DNA of 64,000 bases. Origin: Bolinopsis microptera. Taxonomy: Eukaryota; Ctenophora; Tentaculata; Lobata; Bolinopsidae. The stretch lies in assembly GCF_026151205.1 (NCBI RefSeq), contig NC_087079.1, positions 6,358,169 through 6,422,168 of the forward strand, written 5' to 3'. Shown here one piece after another: positions 53,768-64,000 of this stretch (the stretch's first letter is position 1; the number at the start of each line of letters is the position of its first letter). Both the position numbers and the translations under genes were made by a program. Under the pieces are notes generated by a model. That model did not search any database. It was not told where the DNA came from and saw only the letters and a list, made by a program, of their open reading frames with translations.

Positions 53768-55660
53768 TTGTCAACCGATAAAGCTTCTTCGGAACATGTT
53801 TCCTATGACTCCATCATAGCTCCTTTCTGTGACACGTAAGAAAACTACGATTGGAATTTGGATTGAACGTAAAGAAAAGTTACAGATACTAAATAAAAGC
53901 ACATACATAATGTCTTCATTGAAGACCTACAAAATAACAAATCCTGGATCACCACGATGATGGCTATAAATAGTGTAAATAAGTAATAACCTATATCTAG
54001 AATAAGCACATAGCTGCTCAACCACATACATACCACTCAACTAGTCACCCAAATTTTGTAATTAATTTCCAAAACGAACCTTCTTTTTTTGGCATCTGAA
54101 GTTACGACCTCAAAATAAATTTAAGTAAGCAACTTAACCAAAATCACGAAACCAAACTCATAAAGTCATAAGAATAACGAATCTTTTAAAAATCCTTTTA
54201 AAAAGGGTACTCCACTCGACAAAAAATGAAAAATTTAATAACATTAATTTTAAGGTACGAAATTTAGCCCGCTTATTCGTGAATATTTAGAGGAATTTAA
54301 ACGAAATTTAAACGGTTGCACAACCAATACCATTACGAAGTAGGTGGTCATTCATCGCCGTAACGCACCATAATTTTGTTAAAATTGGTGAGATGTTTTG
54401 GTTCCCCGAGTTTGCGTAGATTTAAGGTAGCCCTGTGTAGAACTTTTACTCTTAACCCTAGGGCTCATCGAATAGATCTCGGAAGGACCTACCAGTAATT
54501 TTAAGTTAAATGTTGAAATTCAACCGTAAAGTATGTTTTATCGTCCAAAATGTGTCCAAAATGTGTCCAAAATGTGTAATTGTACATTTTAAAGCATGAC
54601 CTCAGAGATATCAGGGAAGCAAAAATTACTCTTAGATAATATCGAGAAGAAGCCATGGAGAGCGTTGCCATGGCTGTATATCAATATATTATACTTTGAC
54701 TGCATTTACCTTCAATTTACAAAACAATTGACATTTTTTATTGTGTCAGTGTGTTCTGAGATCAGCATGACTAGAACCATACCATGATACAAAAATTTGT
54801 AAATCGAGAAACTAAATATATTTAGATTATCACCTATACGAAGCGGGGAAGATCATGCATTATGCACAGTATTGTGATAGGAGATCAGATAACACCTCCA
54901 GGTCGTTAAAATACACCCAAAAAAGAGGGAAGAATACCAACTTCATCTCAAATTTAATCTTTGGATTAAAAGTAGTGACCCGTGACTCCAGAAACTCTAA
55001 TCAGTAATAACGTTAGGATAAAAACAGAAATCCTAAAATTCGGACTTTAATGATAATCTGTGGAATGGGCTTTAATTAAATCTGCTAAAAAAACTTTACG
55101 TAGACTTACTGATAAAAACATGACGCATAAAAATCTCAAGTACACAAGCTAGTAAAGCTCAAAGCTGGTAAAAGAGAGAGAGAGAGAGAGAATTATAATA
55201 TTTAACATTGCAGCCTTCTATATGGTCTGGTAGTTATGTGTTGTAAAATGTAATATTGGGATGGTAATTATGGTGAGTTTCACTCCATGATGTGACAGTC
55301 AGGGTAATATTATAGGTGCGGTCAAAAAGGGAGTGGTTACGCTGAGAAATTCCGGTGATATTCAGCTGTGAACGGATTGTAGCCATATGCAGAGTTAATT
55401 TTATGGACGTTAATAATGTCTCTAAAATAACTTGAAAAGGTTGTCTCGCGTGAGTCTGTCTTGTCTTGTCTACCCGAAGTATCGGGGATTATAGTTGAGA
55501 AGTTCTCCGGACTTGTATAGTCTTTCAGGCCAACTCTTTAATCTTATGTGTACATTTCACATCATGAATGTAGCTCAACTCTGACCCTGTCAGTCTTGAA
55601 TCTGTCTGTCTGTCACGTTCTTTTCACGTGTCAATAGGTTAAACACCACGTGTCAGTCGA
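53768..55660. other. Intergenic, nothing coding recognised
   Basis: Contains a triple CCAAAATGTGT repeat (54543-54578), a GA run (55172-55191) and the expected 3' flank of the SID-1-like gene. No gene is supported. Confidence 0.45.
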
Positions 55661-58600
55661 TCAGAACAAATAGCCAGGTTTGCCCTTCTTCTCACCTGAT
55701 TTGACCACTACAGCGGGGTACTTGCTCGTGTCGTTCTCCTTAAAGATAATATGGGGGTCCGGAACATCATCCGAGATGTTGATATAGGAGATGTCATCAG
55801 ACATGTCTGTCATGACAGACTCTTTGGTGTGACGGTGTGAGTCGTTACGGGAGAATCCTGATTTGGAGTGCGGACATCCTCCCTTGCAGGACCCTCTCTT
55901 GCTAGCTTCCCTCTGTTTGCAGTCACAGATAGACTTTATCGAGCACCCACAGGATTTCTTAGCACACCCGCAGTTATCTTTACACCCACAATTGAGTGGC
56001 CCTCCTTTGCCATGGCCCGCACCTTGGGAGCAGCTCCCCCCACACCCACTGTGACCACAAGGTCCCTGTATGGTAGCTGGAGCAGCACCTCCAGCAACAC
56101 CTCCAGCTGCTTGATCTTTAGCACCCTCACTCAGACTCATGCTGAAGCGCCTTCCTGTGTACTCTATCCCGTAGTGAGCAGATACACACTCTACACACGG
56201 GTAGTTGAGGTAGATCACCAGGTAGGTGGTCCCCAGCATGGCAAACGAGCTCAACATGCTGAACATGTCGTTTCCGTCGTAGTAGTCGAAAAAGATGCAC
56301 TGGTCGTTCATCGTGCGTGATTCTTGGGGTGATCGGAGGGGGTTGTAAAGGTCGTACTTGCGGTAGATCCAGATTGTGGCTGCCCAGGCTGATAGGACCA
56401 TCAGACTGTAAATGATTCGTATCTGCAGGTGGGTATTGTTGGTGAGATTCAGGGAACTTTGGTCCTAATATGATAATTGTGTTAAAATCGAAGTTCTCAA
56501 ACTTGCTACTTTTCTGTGAGAGACAGAATCACGTTCGCCAGACAAAATTAACATTCCACGATGGAACTGGATCTTGTAACTGCTCAACTTAATGCGTTGT
56601 AATTTGGTAATAATTCGGTAGAAACATTTTAGAGATAATCGTATTACAAACCCAGGTAAAATTGGTGTGCCAACTGCTGTGAGCAAACTTGTTTTCAAGT
56701 CCAATCTGATCAAACAAGGCATAGAGGAGACAGAATATCAAGCCGGAAAGTAACCAGCCGAGGAAGAAGTAGGAGAAGTTGCAGTCATCACAGAAGAAAC
56801 CTGCAGACCATTTAGGGGATAAAATTGATAGAATTTAATTTTTGCAGCAATAAATTTAATCTTTTCTGCTTTAGATTATGGGTTTGGCAAACTCTAAAGA
56901 GGAACTACCCTGATACGATACAATGATATGCGGAGTGGGTTATCTGGCGTATATCGGCTAAATTCCGATTTCCGGCCTAGTAGTAGTTTAAGTTATAGAA
57001 GTAGTAGTATTAAACGTACCTTCGTAACCAGCGAAAGCGATAGAGATCAAGGTATGAAGGACAAACAACATCATCTTCCAACCGTACCCACTGTCTCTCT
57101 TCATTTTGTAGCTGTAGCAATCCCACCAGTTACAGAACTCTGGGTGATCCGGATCACACCTGCCGTCCGTCAACCATCTGAAGAAATTAGCTTTAAAGTT
57201 TAGAGTTTTTAATCGTATCACACCTGCCGTCCGTCAACCATCTGAAGAAATTAGCTTTAAAAGTTTGGAGTTTTTAATCGTATCACACCTGCCGTTCGTC
57301 AACCATCTGAAGAAATTAGCTTTAAAGTTTAGAGTTTTTAATCGTATCACACCTGCCGTCCGTCAACCATCTGAAGAAATTAGCTTTAAAGTTTAGAGTT
57401 TTTAATCGTATCACACCTGCCGTCCGTCAATTATCTGAAGAAATTGGCTTTTAAAGTTTAGAGTTTTTAATCGTCTATAGAATAAGTTTCATGCTGTGAG
57501 AGTAAGAGAATACTCAATACCTCTACCGTTGAGAAACATTTTAAGCAAGGATCTTTTCTTTCGTACAAAGACAGTTCCTTCATAGAAGTGATCAAAGTTA
57601 TTTTACTTTTAGAACTAAGGAAAGTGAGTCTCTTATTTTATTCCAAGGACGGGCTTATCACGGAGGGCTATCCAAAATTTCAGTTATGATTAAATCTAAT
57701 ATCTATAACCTGTAAAAGTCCATAGGGAAGAGTTCTGCCTTGAAAGCGATCCAGGCATGAACTGTAGCGAGCCAGACGAAGAATACCGCGTAGTAAACAG
57801 TCTTGACAACGTTACTCGGCCAACCCTCCGAGGTGAAAGCTGCCTGATAGTTAATGTTTCAATATTTTACAATATTTTATATTCATATTGTCATTTGATT
57901 AATTGGCGAGGTTTTCTTTCAACAAAGTGCTCTTTTAAAGCAACTTACGGGCAAATTGTAACTATCTATGCTTTAAAATTTGTAAGTTCAGAACAGAAAA
58001 CGTAAAGATTAAGACAATATACTTCAACTTGAAGTAACTTCAAACTTTAAGACAAATCTTACCAGTAATTTCAAATATTTAAATACCTCGGTATACTGTA
58101 GAGCTAACATGGGTCCAACGAGAAACACGTAGAATTTAGAGGCTCGGACAGGCTTGGAGGGGATACTGCAGAACCGACTCAGCTTCTGATCCTTGATGTA
58201 GTTTATAGAACCCCTGATAAACAGCGCACCAGTTAATATTATTAATATTATTAATAAGTTAATATTATTAATAATAAACAAACAAAAACAAATGTTAACG
58301 TATTCTCCAACTTCTTAGCCTGAAAGAATCAGACTGAGGATCCAAAATTCGTGTCATCAAACTTAGAATTATGTCACCAAAACTCACCGATCAAAGAGAC
58401 AGGCCACATAAAGAGCAATAGTAATGTAAAGGAATGTTAGATCGTAGGTTTGAGAGAGTCTTGATGGACACAGCGAGTATAATCCTGCACACAGAGCCTG
58501 CAATATACTCAGTTCCAATTATCAAATATTAATTAATTAATTATTATCGCATAGAAATGATATAGAGTTGATTTTACTTAATTTTAAACATTGATCGTAA

Positions 58601-61592
58601 AAGTTATCATGGTTACGCGTGGAAAAATATGGTTTATAAATAAAATTCATACATTTGCTGTATGTATATAATTTCTAAATCCATGATCGTAATTCTAATT
58701 GGGCCTCATTTTTCCCAAGAATTTGTCAGTAAATACCAGAGACATAATATATAAACCTGCATGACATGAGCAGTGCCGAGAGAGTAGGCGAGGGAGAAGG
58801 AATGCTCGTGGATGTGGTTATTCTCACCACACTTGCTCTCCATCAGAGATATCACTATCAGAGCCATGATGCCGTGCAGCAGGAACGATAAATTACTTGT
58901 CACTAAAGAGAATTGATATCAGCTTCAATTGGATTCAGGGGAGTCAAATTATTTTCAAACGATGACGATTAATAACCAGAAAGATAATAGATCGGTCATG
59001 AATATCATCGAGAAAAGTCAGAGTACCTAGGCGGATCGATTTGATTGTCAAACAGTCAAACTCTATCATAAGGTTCAAGACATGGAACGTCTTTAGGCTA
59101 TGATACTGCCAGATGGAATTAATTATGCAGTGCCTTAAATGCATATTTATGATCAAATTGTTTGATTTTTTAAAGATTAGAAGTCTTGAGTGATTGTTCT
59201 GAAGCATAACACAATTTGTACTTGTTTACCGGGACCTCTGAAAAGTCTCCTCTCACTAACTAGACAACAAGGAATGTTTGTACACAACAAGAATGTTATA
59301 ACTAAGGGACTAAGCTGACAGTTCCAAAATACCAGTTATTTTGATACGCTTTCTTACTGTATCCAATGATTTCACCAAGTCAATCGCTAGAATGTTACTT
59401 CTGATTTACAAAAACATATTGATTTCTATTCCGACACTTATCGAGACTTATTCAAAACTGATTTTGATGATTAATCGTAACCCGAATCAAAAGTTAACCC
59501 AATTAGATACAAAAAGATTACAGAAAATGTCAAACGAAAGTGACTTCACAGAACAGCGAGGCAGGCAGGACCCCCTCTAATCCACTCACCAGAGTTAGCA
59601 GGCATGTCCATCCAGGTAACAGACCGGTAACACTTCTCATTGTAATAACACAGATCCCTGTCCCCCTCCGTGGTCATCCTATCATAGGACTTGATAACAA
59701 CAGCTACCTCCCCCAGTAGGACACATACACCCACTACTAGGGTCCAGTACGCGTACCCCTTGTTGCCTCGTATTAACCACCTAGAGTGGGAAGGAGGGGT
59801 TTATAGCCATTTCAAACAAAGTCAGTCTCAAACAAATGAACCACTAAATCAAAATGCTATTTACCAGGTGGGGTGTCATAACCATTTTTGGTGTTGTTTT
59901 AAACTGGACAAACATTTATATCTTTATATAAAAATTGTCGTTGTACTTGCACCCCCTATATTAAATTGGTGATGTGATGATAGATGTTGCTTTCGATCAA
60001 TCAACCATGAGTGAAAACCAAATTAAATCATTGTTTCTTTCAAGTCACAGCCATCAATCAATTATTGTCATACTTATTATTGCAAACCTCCCTAAACTGA
60101 CTTACGTAGGGACGAGATCCCTCTATTAACCCAAGAACCTTATACCCATACTATGAATAAGAAACTAACATCCAGATATTAACGCCGCGCACTCACCCCA
60201 TGATAGTCTTCCTCCAACTAGCATAACAGGGCAGATCGCAGGAGTAGGAGAAGACCCTGAAGAAGCCCCACGTGATCATAGTCGCGAAGAAGAGACACAC
60301 CAGACAGTAGAGAGACAGGGGAACGAACACTGTGTAGTCGTAGCCTTGGTTAACTGAGACTGTCACATTCTTGGACATGTTGGCTGGGTAGCCGTCAGCC
60401 AGGGAGATACGTACGTAATACCTGGGGTCGGGTAATAAAGTTTGTCAGGTTGACGGTAATTATCGTGACTAAAACAGTTTTTTGCCCATAACTCCTCAGG
60501 GAAGCATTTTAATCCTATGCCATAAGATTGTTTCAAAATCAGCATAGAAAAATACATCCAATTATACCATAATCTTACCCTTATAATCATATAATGGCCT
60601 ATCTGTGAAAAAGATTAAAATCCTAGGCGAGTGATTCAGTGGGACCGAAGCCAAGTGTAGTTTTAATTTTATGTTTCAGTAATCAGTAAGCCTTACCGCT
60701 GAGCTTTAATGACCGGAAAAGAAGAATGATGGAGAGAAAACGTCGCCGTCTTAGAAAAGGACAACTTCGCCCTCTCGTAGCCTTCAAAGAAGTTAGTAAC
60801 AGCAGCAGGACAATAAGGTGAAATGTACAGGGTAGCGTTCATCTCATTCTCACTCTCCACATTGATGTGAACACTTCTCCTATATGACACGTGATCAGGT
60901 GTTATATCCACCATGTGGAGAACTTCCTTTTGGCTGTGGTCCAACACTGACTTGATGCTGTTTCCCATGGCTATCTTGGTGAAGTCCAGGTTGACGGTTA
61001 GCTCCACGGTGGAAGCCCAGGAGGATGAGAGGTATGCGAGGAATGCGTAGGAGCTGGTGGCAGCAGGGACGGTGGAAGAGTTGGAGGTGGGACATCCGAA
61101 TGATTTGGAGGAGGTGGAGTTGGCGATGTTGATTTCGGTGACGGGGGAGAGGTCGTCGTTAACGAGGAGAAGTTGGGTGAAGAGGGGTGGTGTTTTGGTG
61201 TCTCGCTTCTTTCTCCGGTCTTTATTCTCTTCGGTTTTAGCGTCATCAGTAGTACTGTCGTCAGTTTTAGTGTCGTCAGTTTTAGTGTCATCAGTTTTTG
61301 CGTCGTCAGTTTTTGCGTCGTCAGTTGTAGCGTCATCTGTTTTGGTTTCAGACTCTTTGTAATACGACTTTATGGTAACCGACAATATGCCGAAGTCTGG
61401 ATTTTGTACACCATAAGACGCACTATTGGCAATAGTGATCAGCTGCAAGGTTTCTGTCTTGATTTCCGAGGTGTTAGTCGGTTTGTCAGCTATCACCACC
61501 TTTTTAGTGGCTAGCTGAAACTTGACTTCTTTTTCCTCAGCACCAAGAGTCAGGCCAACAATAAATATCGATAGCACCAGATTCTGCCACAT
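55661..61592 (-). CDS. SIDT: SID-1 family (SIDT-like) 11-TM protein with acidic ectodomain repeat and Cys-rich tail
   Basis: Exons in transcript order: 61592-60697, 60421-60197, 59780-59590, 58902-58757, 58497-58388, 58213-58087, 57843-57710, 57177-57020, 56800-56652, 56464-55661. All are GT-AG and in phase, giving 979 residues. It starts with a signal peptide (MWQNLVLSIFIVGLTLGA), then a ~300-residue ectodomain encoded by one exon, with a KTDDA-type repeat (residues ~80-120) and NxS/T sites. Eleven hydrophobic segments follow, as in SIDT/SID-1 and related ChUP proteins. Family landmarks: DLCYYN after TM2, SLGTAHVMQ, LYSLCPSRLSQTYDLTFLYI (family CYHxCPxxxxFQFDTxFMY) and FFDYYDGNDMFSMLSSFAML (family FFDxHDxWHFLSxxALF). 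The histidines of both motifs are replaced. The ~165-residue tail holds 13 Cys in about 65 residues, with CGC and CDC pairs. Family roles reported are dsRNA or cholesterol transport and lipid hydrolysis; the role here is open. Confidence 0.85.
57171..57475. repeat. ~64-bp tandem duplication spanning an exon-8 splice acceptor
   Basis: Five units starting CAACCATCTGAAGAAATTAG. In the direction of the SID-1-like gene each holds the acceptor TAATTTCTTCAG plus the first ~25 bases of exon 8. Only the unit at 57177 leads into the full exon. Confidence 0.95.
60440..60645. mobile_element. Divergent MITE copy C in the first intron of the SID-1-like gene
   Basis: Shares ATTATCGTGAC, AAAACAGTTTTTTGCCCATA, ACTCCTCAGGGAAGCATTTT, ATCAGCATAGAAAAATACA and the end TAGGCGAGTGATTCA with copies A and B, but lacks the telomere-like interior and has decayed ends. 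Confidence 0.6.
61225..61350 (-). repeat. 15-bp coding repeat (KTDDA-type) in the ectodomain exon
   Basis: About eight tandem 15-bp units in frame, encoding K/T-T-D-D-A/T/S. The translation is strongly acidic and lies in the amino-terminal half of the ectodomain of the SID-1-like protein. Confidence 0.93.
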
Positions 61593-62096
61593 CGTTCAAT
61601 GGAATGTGCCTAGTGAGACAGTGGGCTTTACAATCTGTGGTAGACAAAGTTGAGGGAACAGTTCGCAGACAAACAAGTTTGTTGAATACAAGTACAGGTT
61701 GTTATAACGAGATGCAAACAAGAACTAGGAAATGGTAGATTGCACAGAGCGAACACTGAGACTTTTAACAAGTTTATCGCAAAGGTCTTAAATTTTAGAA
61801 TCATCGGTCATCTCATTTATAATTTGAACAGCGAACAATATTGTTCGGCTCTAATCTTGAGTAATCTGTCAGTTAACCAAAAAATAACTAAATAAATAAC
61901 CAAGCTACAGGGTTACCTGAATATCTCACCAATAAACAGCTCCAGTAGATGATTCGGAGAGATTAATATCCGGCAATCAGTGAAGACTTTTAATTTTATG
62001 AGTGCTTTCATCATATCCACGTGACTTTACTAAGCTTTAAATGTAGAGTAAACAAGCCTCGCAAGAATAAACAGCTGTCTAGGATCCGACAATTTA

Positions 62097-62331
62097 GAAG
62101 GAGGAGGAGGAGGAGGAGGAGGAGGAGGAGGACGAGGAGGAGGAGGAGGAGGAGGAGGAGGAGGAGGAGGAGGAGGAGGAGGAGGAGGAGGAGGACGAGG
62201 AGGAGGAGGAGGAGGAGGAGGAGGAGGAGGAGGAGGAGGAGGAGGAGGAGGAGGAGGAGGAGGAGGAGGAGGAGGAGGAGGAGGAGGAGGAGGAGGAGGA
62301 GGAGGAGGAGGAGGAGGAGGAGGAGGAGGAT
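62097..62331. repeat. GGA trinucleotide microsatellite
   Basis: About 78 copies of GGA with three GAC interruptions (near 62130, 62192). Polyarginine and polyproline frames here are artefacts. Confidence 0.97.
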
Positions 62332-62765
62332 TAGTTAATTCATGTTGCGCGTCTAAATTATACACATCATCTAACTTGAGGTTACGTCAACGTGCATATA
62401 CAATAAGACTTCATATATTCAAAAGCTTACAATAAAAATAAAAATATTCCTTTAAATTAATCAAATTACAAACGTGATTATCATGCGTTAAATGTATGCT
62501 AACACTCAAAATCCTAAGAAAGAAAGATATCATATACAAATTCTACATAACTATCATAACTATCTACATAATTACATAACAGTGACAAAAAATAAAATTG
62601 AATAATAATAATGCATTCAATCAAACTAAAATTTAAAACTCAGCCCGTTTTCATAGAAATAGGCAAACATAACCTATAACCAACCCCCATGCACTATTCT
62701 GTTTTAGTATCGTGTTTAGCACAAAGCTATGCTAATCAATTCTCCATAAGTTCTGAAGTAGTGAA

Positions 62766-62900
62766 CTAGGATGGCACTTTGAGAACGCATGCTCCAGCGC
62801 AAGGAGACGAAACGAACAGGTGTTTTGAGGTAGCTTCTTCAAAAGAGATGTTAAGAGGTTTGTAGTACGCTTCCCAGACTTGGCTAATGAACTCGTCCGC
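62766..62900 (-). CDS. Possible terminal exon of an unidentified minus-strand gene
   Basis: After the acceptor ATTTTCATTTTCCCAG, a phase-0 frame of 44 codons reads ADEFISQVWEAYYKPLNISF, then EEATSKHLFVSSPCAGACVL and KVPS, and stops at 62766. The composition looks protein-like, with balanced hydrophobic and polar residues and two Cys close together. No family was recognised and no upstream exon was found before the window edge. Two other frames over the same bases are also open, so coding is uncertain. Confidence 0.3.
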   Translation of the reverse strand, partial: ADEFISQVWEAYYKPLNISFEEATSKHLFVSSPCAGACVLKVPS

Positions 62901-64000
62901 CTGGGAAAATGAAAATCAAGATATTTTAATTTTAATTTAGAAATTAATAGATTGTGCATGCATGTCCAATTTTTTCCTTTTCACCCTTTTGAAAAAAGGC
63001 AATAGTGAAAGGTTACAAATGGAGGTTTTTGCAGAAAAACGTGGATTTTGAAGATTGCAGTAGGTGGGTCTAAGTATGTCGTGTTCCTTGCTTCCGTTCG
63101 TTACCAAGCAACGAAAAAGTTGCGCGCGCGCGAGGATTGCTTGCGGAGATGAGATGTATAGATAGCTTGTGATCTATCTTACTATATATAAAGCGAGACG
63201 ATATATATGGATGTGTTTATCCGTACCATTTTACTGACACCACGGCATCAACTTTAACGCAACTTTCCGCAAAAACCGTAAAAGATATACAACTGATACT
63301 TTTTTGACTGGGTCAAATGCTTTAATCGCCTCCAAATCGGCATGAAAAAATAAAAAATTGGCCAAGGAATAGGAGTTTTAGAGCACAAAATTTGAACCCC
63401 CAAGTGGTGTCAAAAACGCGAATTAAATAGGTAATAATTATTTTAGTCTCTTGAATCTTGACACTATTTTTATAGGGTTATACGGGTTCCTGCTAGTAAG
63501 TATAAATGCGCGGCGCGACTGTGTTTTAATGTATATGATGCATGTAATGTATAATATTATTATTAGGTAATACGCCCAATTTGTACGTGGCACGCGTAGT
63601 GTATTGATGTGTACACGAGTATAGTTTACCTTTGCTGATAATTTCTTGAATTACAGATACAAGTTAAGTTCTACGGCAATTGAACTGAATTTTTCCCCGT
63701 ATTTGATGCATAATTTATCAATATTACTATCATGAAGATTGAAGTGAGCTGATTGGAGCTTATACTTAAATTTATAGTAAATGTGAAATGGAAATCTAGC
63801 GTCCGCCAAAACGAAACAACGGGCGCAATTCTTGTTATTAAAGTGCAGAATCATTGATATAAGGATGCGTCTAATTTCTGTAAGGCATTTGCATGATAAG
63901 TCATTTCATAAGAATTTCTAGACTCTCAAGTTGATTTATAGAATCGAATTATACATCAGGGGTGTAGGAAGTGGGGGGGCAGGGGGGGCCATCGCCCCCC
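62901..64000. other. Right edge, nothing recognised
   Basis: AT-rich DNA with a short TGCGCGCGCGCGAGG run (63119-63134) and a G-rich end (63974-64000) of the form GGGGGGC...GCCCCCC. Confidence 0.4.

Noticed and set aside
53367-53781. Gly/Asp-rich and Arg/Pro-rich proteins
   Set aside because: Translations of the GGGGAC array.
59590-59780. Apparent frameshift in exon 3 of the SID-1-like gene
   Set aside because: Recounting the bases at the 59760/59761 line break restored the frame (GWLIRGNKGYAYW); the exon is intact.
62021-62365. Polyarginine and polyproline proteins
   Set aside because: Translations of the GGA repeat on both strands; no flanking domain.

Overview
The window is nuclear DNA from an animal. 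Genes are split by GT-AG introns, there is delta-catenin and a SID-1-family protein, and telomere-type TTAGGG repeats occur internally, which argues against nematode or arthropod. The AT-rich, transposon-laden intergenic DNA and the Penelope-like and LINE remnants fit a marine invertebrate, possibly a non-bilaterian such as a cnidarian. The species cannot be fixed from the sequence alone. No bacterial genes, CRISPR arrays or operons were seen. All exon models below were built by hand from splice sites, phase and family similarity.

Layout. (1) 153-19,024, plus strand: the 3' part of a delta/p120-catenin gene, 13 exons in phase, running through the armadillo domain to a terminal DSWV PDZ ligand. 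Its introns hold an antisense pentraxin-domain remnant (~2.2-2.8 kb), a 44-bp array with CRE, CArG and E-box motifs (4.9-5.05 kb), a large 718-codon alternative first exon (8,205-10,358), and a 3.9-kb foldback transposon (12.9-16.8 kb). (2) 19-23 kb: decayed DNA with a MITE, a broken LGR/relaxin-receptor-type GPCR fragment cut by a LINE piece, and an antisense membrane-protein fragment. (3) 23,238-24,708, plus strand: a two-exon sarcosine-oxidase-like FAD enzyme. (4) 25.0-27.0 kb: a perfect triple-arm palindrome and a frameshifted Penelope-like element with a GIY-YIG domain. (5) 27.3-33.3 kb: a subtelomere-like block of TTAGGG runs, two ~340-bp direct flanks, a 4-kb ~20-bp satellite with higher-order structure and an inverted arm, and a GGGTCA hexamer array. 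(6) 34,165-40,226, minus strand: glutamine synthetase in nine exons. One intron has swollen to 2.8 kb with a 15-bp minisatellite into which a LINE inserted. (7) 40.3-55.6 kb: no confident gene, but a pogo-like MITE, a LINE tail, a zone of duplicated modules with a 60-bp-arm hairpin (47.9-50.9 kb), a second MITE copy and a GGGGAC array. (8) 55,661-61,592, minus strand: a ten-exon, 979-residue SID-1-family membrane protein. (9) 61.6-64 kb: a GGA tract and one possible terminal exon of another minus-strand gene.

The genes do not form a pathway; they are neighbours in a repeat-rich locus. The most novel candidates are: the SID-1-like protein, which appears to have lost the family's metal-binding histidines while gaining a metallothionein-like Cys-rich tail; the alternative catenin amino terminus, downstream of an intronic CRE/SRF/E-box array; and the composite telomere/satellite block.
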